In this document: positions 63,685-64,000 of the stretch, one piece after another
How positions within the stretch are numbered: the stretch's first letter is position 1
Layout: each line of letters starts with the position of its first letter
Assembly: GCF_002272135.1 (NCBI RefSeq)
Contig: NZ_NPBF01000033.1
Coordinates: 1-64,000 of the forward strand
Direction: 5' to 3'
DNA: 64,000 bases
Origin: Virgibacillus sp. 7505
Lineage (GTDB): Bacteria; Bacillota; Bacilli; Bacillales; Amphibacillaceae
Notes under the pieces: model-generated
Seen by the model: the letters and a program-made list of their open reading frames with translations, nothing else
What the model was told of the DNA's origin: nothing
Databases searched by the model: none
Program-made: the position numbers and the translations under genes

Positions 63685-64000
63685 ATGACAGCTGAATTAG
63701 AGAAAAAAGCGCGGGAGTGGCTCATCGAACGCGGTGTGCAAGTAAAAGATATCGCAGAGCTTGTACATTTTCTGCAAGAAAAATATTATCCTGGCCTTAC
63801 GATGGACCGGTGTATTTATAATGTAGAACGTGTATTGTCCAAAAGAGAGGTTCAAAACGCCATCCTCACTGGGATCCAGCTTGATGTACTAACGGAACAA
63901 GGAAAACTGGAACAGCCGCTTCAAGATAACCTGGCGCGGGATGAAAGCCTGTATGGTATCGACGAAGTGATTGCACTTTCCATCATCAACTTATATGGAT
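63685..64000 (+). CDS. yutG: YutG, phosphatidylglycerophosphatase A-like (5' part)
   Basis: An open frame of at least 105 codons, cut by the window end. It reads TAELEKKAREWLIERGVQV, then LVHFLQEKYYPGLTMDRC, VERVLSKREVQNAILTG and ESLYGIDEVIALSIINLYG. This matches the YutG/PgpA domain family (low-temperature requirement C-like). The ATG follows GGAAAGTGAAGTGATCTT. It is divergent from yutH. Confidence 0.9.
   Translation, partial: MTAELEKKAREWLIERGVQVKDIAELVHFLQEKYYPGLTMDRCIYNVERVLSKREVQNAILTGIQLDVLTEQGKLEQPLQDNLARDESLYGIDEVIALSIINLYG

Overview
This is a chromosomal window from a Firmicute of the family Bacillaceae. Gene order follows the Bacillus subtilis ytwF-leuS, ytqB-ytpB-ytoA-asnB-metK-pckA-ytkD, men, yugO-pgi, patB-kapB, yuiD, yumB-yumC and yutM-dapF-yuzB-yuzD-yutI-thrB-thrC-hom-yutH-yutG segments. 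Ribosome binding sites are strong AGGAGG-type, and the regulation is typical of the group (T-box, SAM and FMN riboswitches, CcpN-, BirA- and Rex-like sites). A moderately halotolerant genus such as Terribacillus is a guess from general character. No rRNA, tRNA, CRISPR array, transposase, integrase or phage gene was seen.

Layout. 1-5.9 kb: rhodanese protein, leuS with a leucine T-box, and a BMP-family lipoprotein/chemoreceptor pair. 6.0-14.0 kb: mnmM (ytqB), then a six-gene minus-strand catabolic insert (Fe-alcohol dehydrogenase, PdxA-like dehydrogenase, YhcH/NanQ-like anomerase, cytoplasmic sialidase-like propeller, SLC13-type permease, esterase-like hydrolase), then ytpB. The insert lies between two 57-bp direct repeats (56/57 identical), each a copy of the mnmM 3' end plus the shared mnmM/ytpB terminator. 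14-22 kb: terpene synthase, gamma carbonic anhydrase, asnB, metK with SAM riboswitch, pckA with a CcpN box, ytkD. 22-23 kb: a gene-poor stretch with a 20-codon reading frame behind a near-perfect ribosome binding site and a possible decayed gene. 23-25 kb: two lipoproteins and a YqaE/Pmp3 protein. 25-34 kb: the menaquinone cluster menF-D-H-B-E-C, divergent menA, and a hotdog thioesterase. 34-37 kb: a YteA-type protein, a candidate structured RNA, ribU with FMN riboswitch, an M42 peptidase and a thioredoxin-like protein. 37-44 kb: a phosphotransferase-like protein, K+ channel, pgi, GSP13, a possible second small RNA, a hydrolase, patB and kapB. 44-52 kb: khtTU, HPr, deoD, bioY, yuiD, type II NADH dehydrogenase, ferredoxin/flavodoxin-NADP reductase, MBL hydrolase. 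52-56.7 kb: two tandem sugar-porter paralogues, a GNAT gene broken by one in-frame TGA, and a secreted LipA-type lipase. 56.8-64 kb: Fe-S carriers, dapF, the hom-thrC-thrB threonine operon, yutH and the start of yutG (cut by the window end).

The most unusual region is the 7.4-kb insert. Its composition does not match a known sialic acid or threonate pathway: there is no aldolase, epimerase or kinase. It has a well-formed promoter with a cre-like site and two TTGTTTAA-type operators, but no regulator of its own. Other points are two candidate small RNAs (34.4-34.5 kb and 41.5-41.6 kb) and a recurring habit of embedding stop codons inside terminator hairpins (ytpB, deoD, the MBL/sugar-porter pair; the yqaE-like frame runs right through one).
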